Shown one piece after another: positions 63,511 to 64,000 of a stretch of 64,000 nt of DNA. The stretch's first letter is position 1, and each line of letters opens with the position of its first letter. The DNA is from Bacteroidales bacterium (GTDB lineage: Bacteria; Bacteroidota; Bacteroidia; Bacteroidales; VadinHA17): NCBI GenBank assembly GCA_018056245.1, contig JAGPFZ010000005.1, forward strand, positions 1 through 64,000. The letters run 5' to 3'. The notes under the pieces were generated by a model, which saw only the letters and a list, made by a program, of their open reading frames with translations, was not told where the DNA came from and made no database searches. The position numbers and the translations under genes were made by a program.

Positions 63511-64000
63511 ATGAGAAAAATATTTAATTTATTTCTTGTTTCTGGCCTTCTTATTTTTTTGCAGTGCGGTCAGAAAGAATATGACTGGAAAATCTGCGAA
63601 AATCCCATACTAACCGAATGGGCTTTAAAAGTTGACCCCCTTAAACCATGGCCGGAATATCCAAGGCCTGACATGGTACGTAAAGAATGGCTGAACCTTA
63701 ATGGATTGTGGGATTATGCTGTTACTTCAAAAGGAACAAAACCCGAAAACTGGGAAGGTAAAATACTGGTGCCTTTCCCTCTGGAATCGGCTCTTTCGGG
63801 AGTTAAGCGCCGTATTACCGGAAACGAAAACCTGTGGTATAAAAACACTTTTTCTGTGCCCGGTAAATGGAAGAATAAAAAAATCCTTTTGAATTTCGAA
63901 GCGTCTGACTGGGAAACAAAAGTATGGATTGACGGAAAAGAAGCAGGGGTTCACAGGGGAGGATATGATCCATTCTCCTTTGAGATCTCGGGGCTATTGA
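63511..64000 (+). CDS. GH2-family glycosidase lipoprotein, 3'-truncated by the window edge
   Basis: The first 163 codons of a GH2 (beta-galactosidase/glucuronidase superfamily) enzyme are present and the frame is open to the end of the window. A lipobox ends in C19 (LIFLQC). The sugar-binding jelly-roll domain is recognised by EWLNLNGLWDYAV, LVPFPLESALSG, NLWYKNTFSVPGKW and GVHRGGYDPFSFEIS. The catalytic barrel is outside the window, so specificity is open. It follows GH95 after 81 bases and extends the PUL. Confidence 0.9.
   Translation, partial: MRKIFNLFLVSGLLIFLQCGQKEYDWKICENPILTEWALKVDPLKPWPEYPRPDMVRKEWLNLNGLWDYAVTSKGTKPENWEGKILVPFPLESALSGVKRRITGNENLWYKNTFSVPGKWKNKKILLNFEASDWETKVWIDGKEAGVHRGGYDPFSFEISGLL

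Noticed and set aside
1..64000. CRISPR arrays, insertion sequences, phage or toxin-antitoxin systems
   Set aside because: Looked for on both strands; I saw no regularly spaced repeats, no transposase, integrase or Cas-like proteins and no paired toxin-antitoxin genes.

Overview
The window looks like a chromosomal segment of an anaerobic, fermentative member of the Bacteroidota, most likely Bacteroidales. The evidence is a SusC/SusD pair with a hybrid two-component regulator (HTCS), GldF/GldG, a DUF3078 protein, a DUF5916 barrel protein, several SPII-type lipoproteins, and repeated TAnnTTTG promoter elements typical of this phylum. Almost every open stretch is accounted for by a recognisable gene. 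I saw no transposase, phage gene, CRISPR array or rRNA.

Layout. Bases 2-3830 form a glycerate/gluconate-type locus: a GntP permease cut by the window edge, a type-2 glycerate kinase, a small membrane protein and a second GntP permease. A periplasmic-propeller/SpoIIE phosphatase (3853-7221), an MBL/beta-CASP hydrolase and a membrane metallophosphoesterase follow. Next come the [FeFe]-hydrogenase maturases HydG and HydE (10337-12926), a DUF5916 outer-membrane barrel protein on the minus strand, flanked by a short direct repeat, and a four-subunit 2-oxoacid:ferredoxin oxidoreductase (16507-19176) preceded by an unknown 106-residue ORF. HydE/HydG and the oxidoreductase together point to ferredoxin-linked fermentation with H2 metabolism.

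Bases 19234-36983 are housekeeping: nadD-gmk-yicC, a DUF3078 protein, a GNAT-like protein, a UbiA prenyltransferase, a macrodomain protein, pheT, then surE - small membrane protein - lpxB - spoIID-like - gldF - gldG - DUF4340-like - dnaN. Bases 37192-45917 carry an FAH-family hydrolase, a GH43 lipoprotein, tRNA-Val(CAC), a MATE transporter, a cytidylate-kinase-like protein, a small HTH protein, mqnA (futalosine menaquinone route), purB and an ABC exporter.

Bases 46027-64000 are devoted to glycans: a GH92 lipoprotein, a divergent second tRNA-Val(CAC)-like gene, and a polysaccharide utilisation locus (PUL). The PUL consists of an HTCS on the minus strand, then GH28, SusC, SusD, GH105, GH95 and the start of a GH2 lipoprotein, all on the plus strand. 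The enzyme set suggests pectin as substrate, with a rhamnogalacturonan backbone or side chains most likely. The PUL shows possible cis-regulation: an 11-bp direct repeat at 22-bp spacing between the HTCS and GH28 genes, a terminator-like hairpin after susD, and a perfect 15-bp hairpin overlapping the GH95 start codon.

I did not find a clearly unprecedented system. The best leads are the cis-elements of the PUL, the paired tRNA-Val genes, the direct repeats flanking the DUF5916 gene, a possible 49-codon small gene with its own terminator, and a few uncharacterised small proteins in conserved operon positions.
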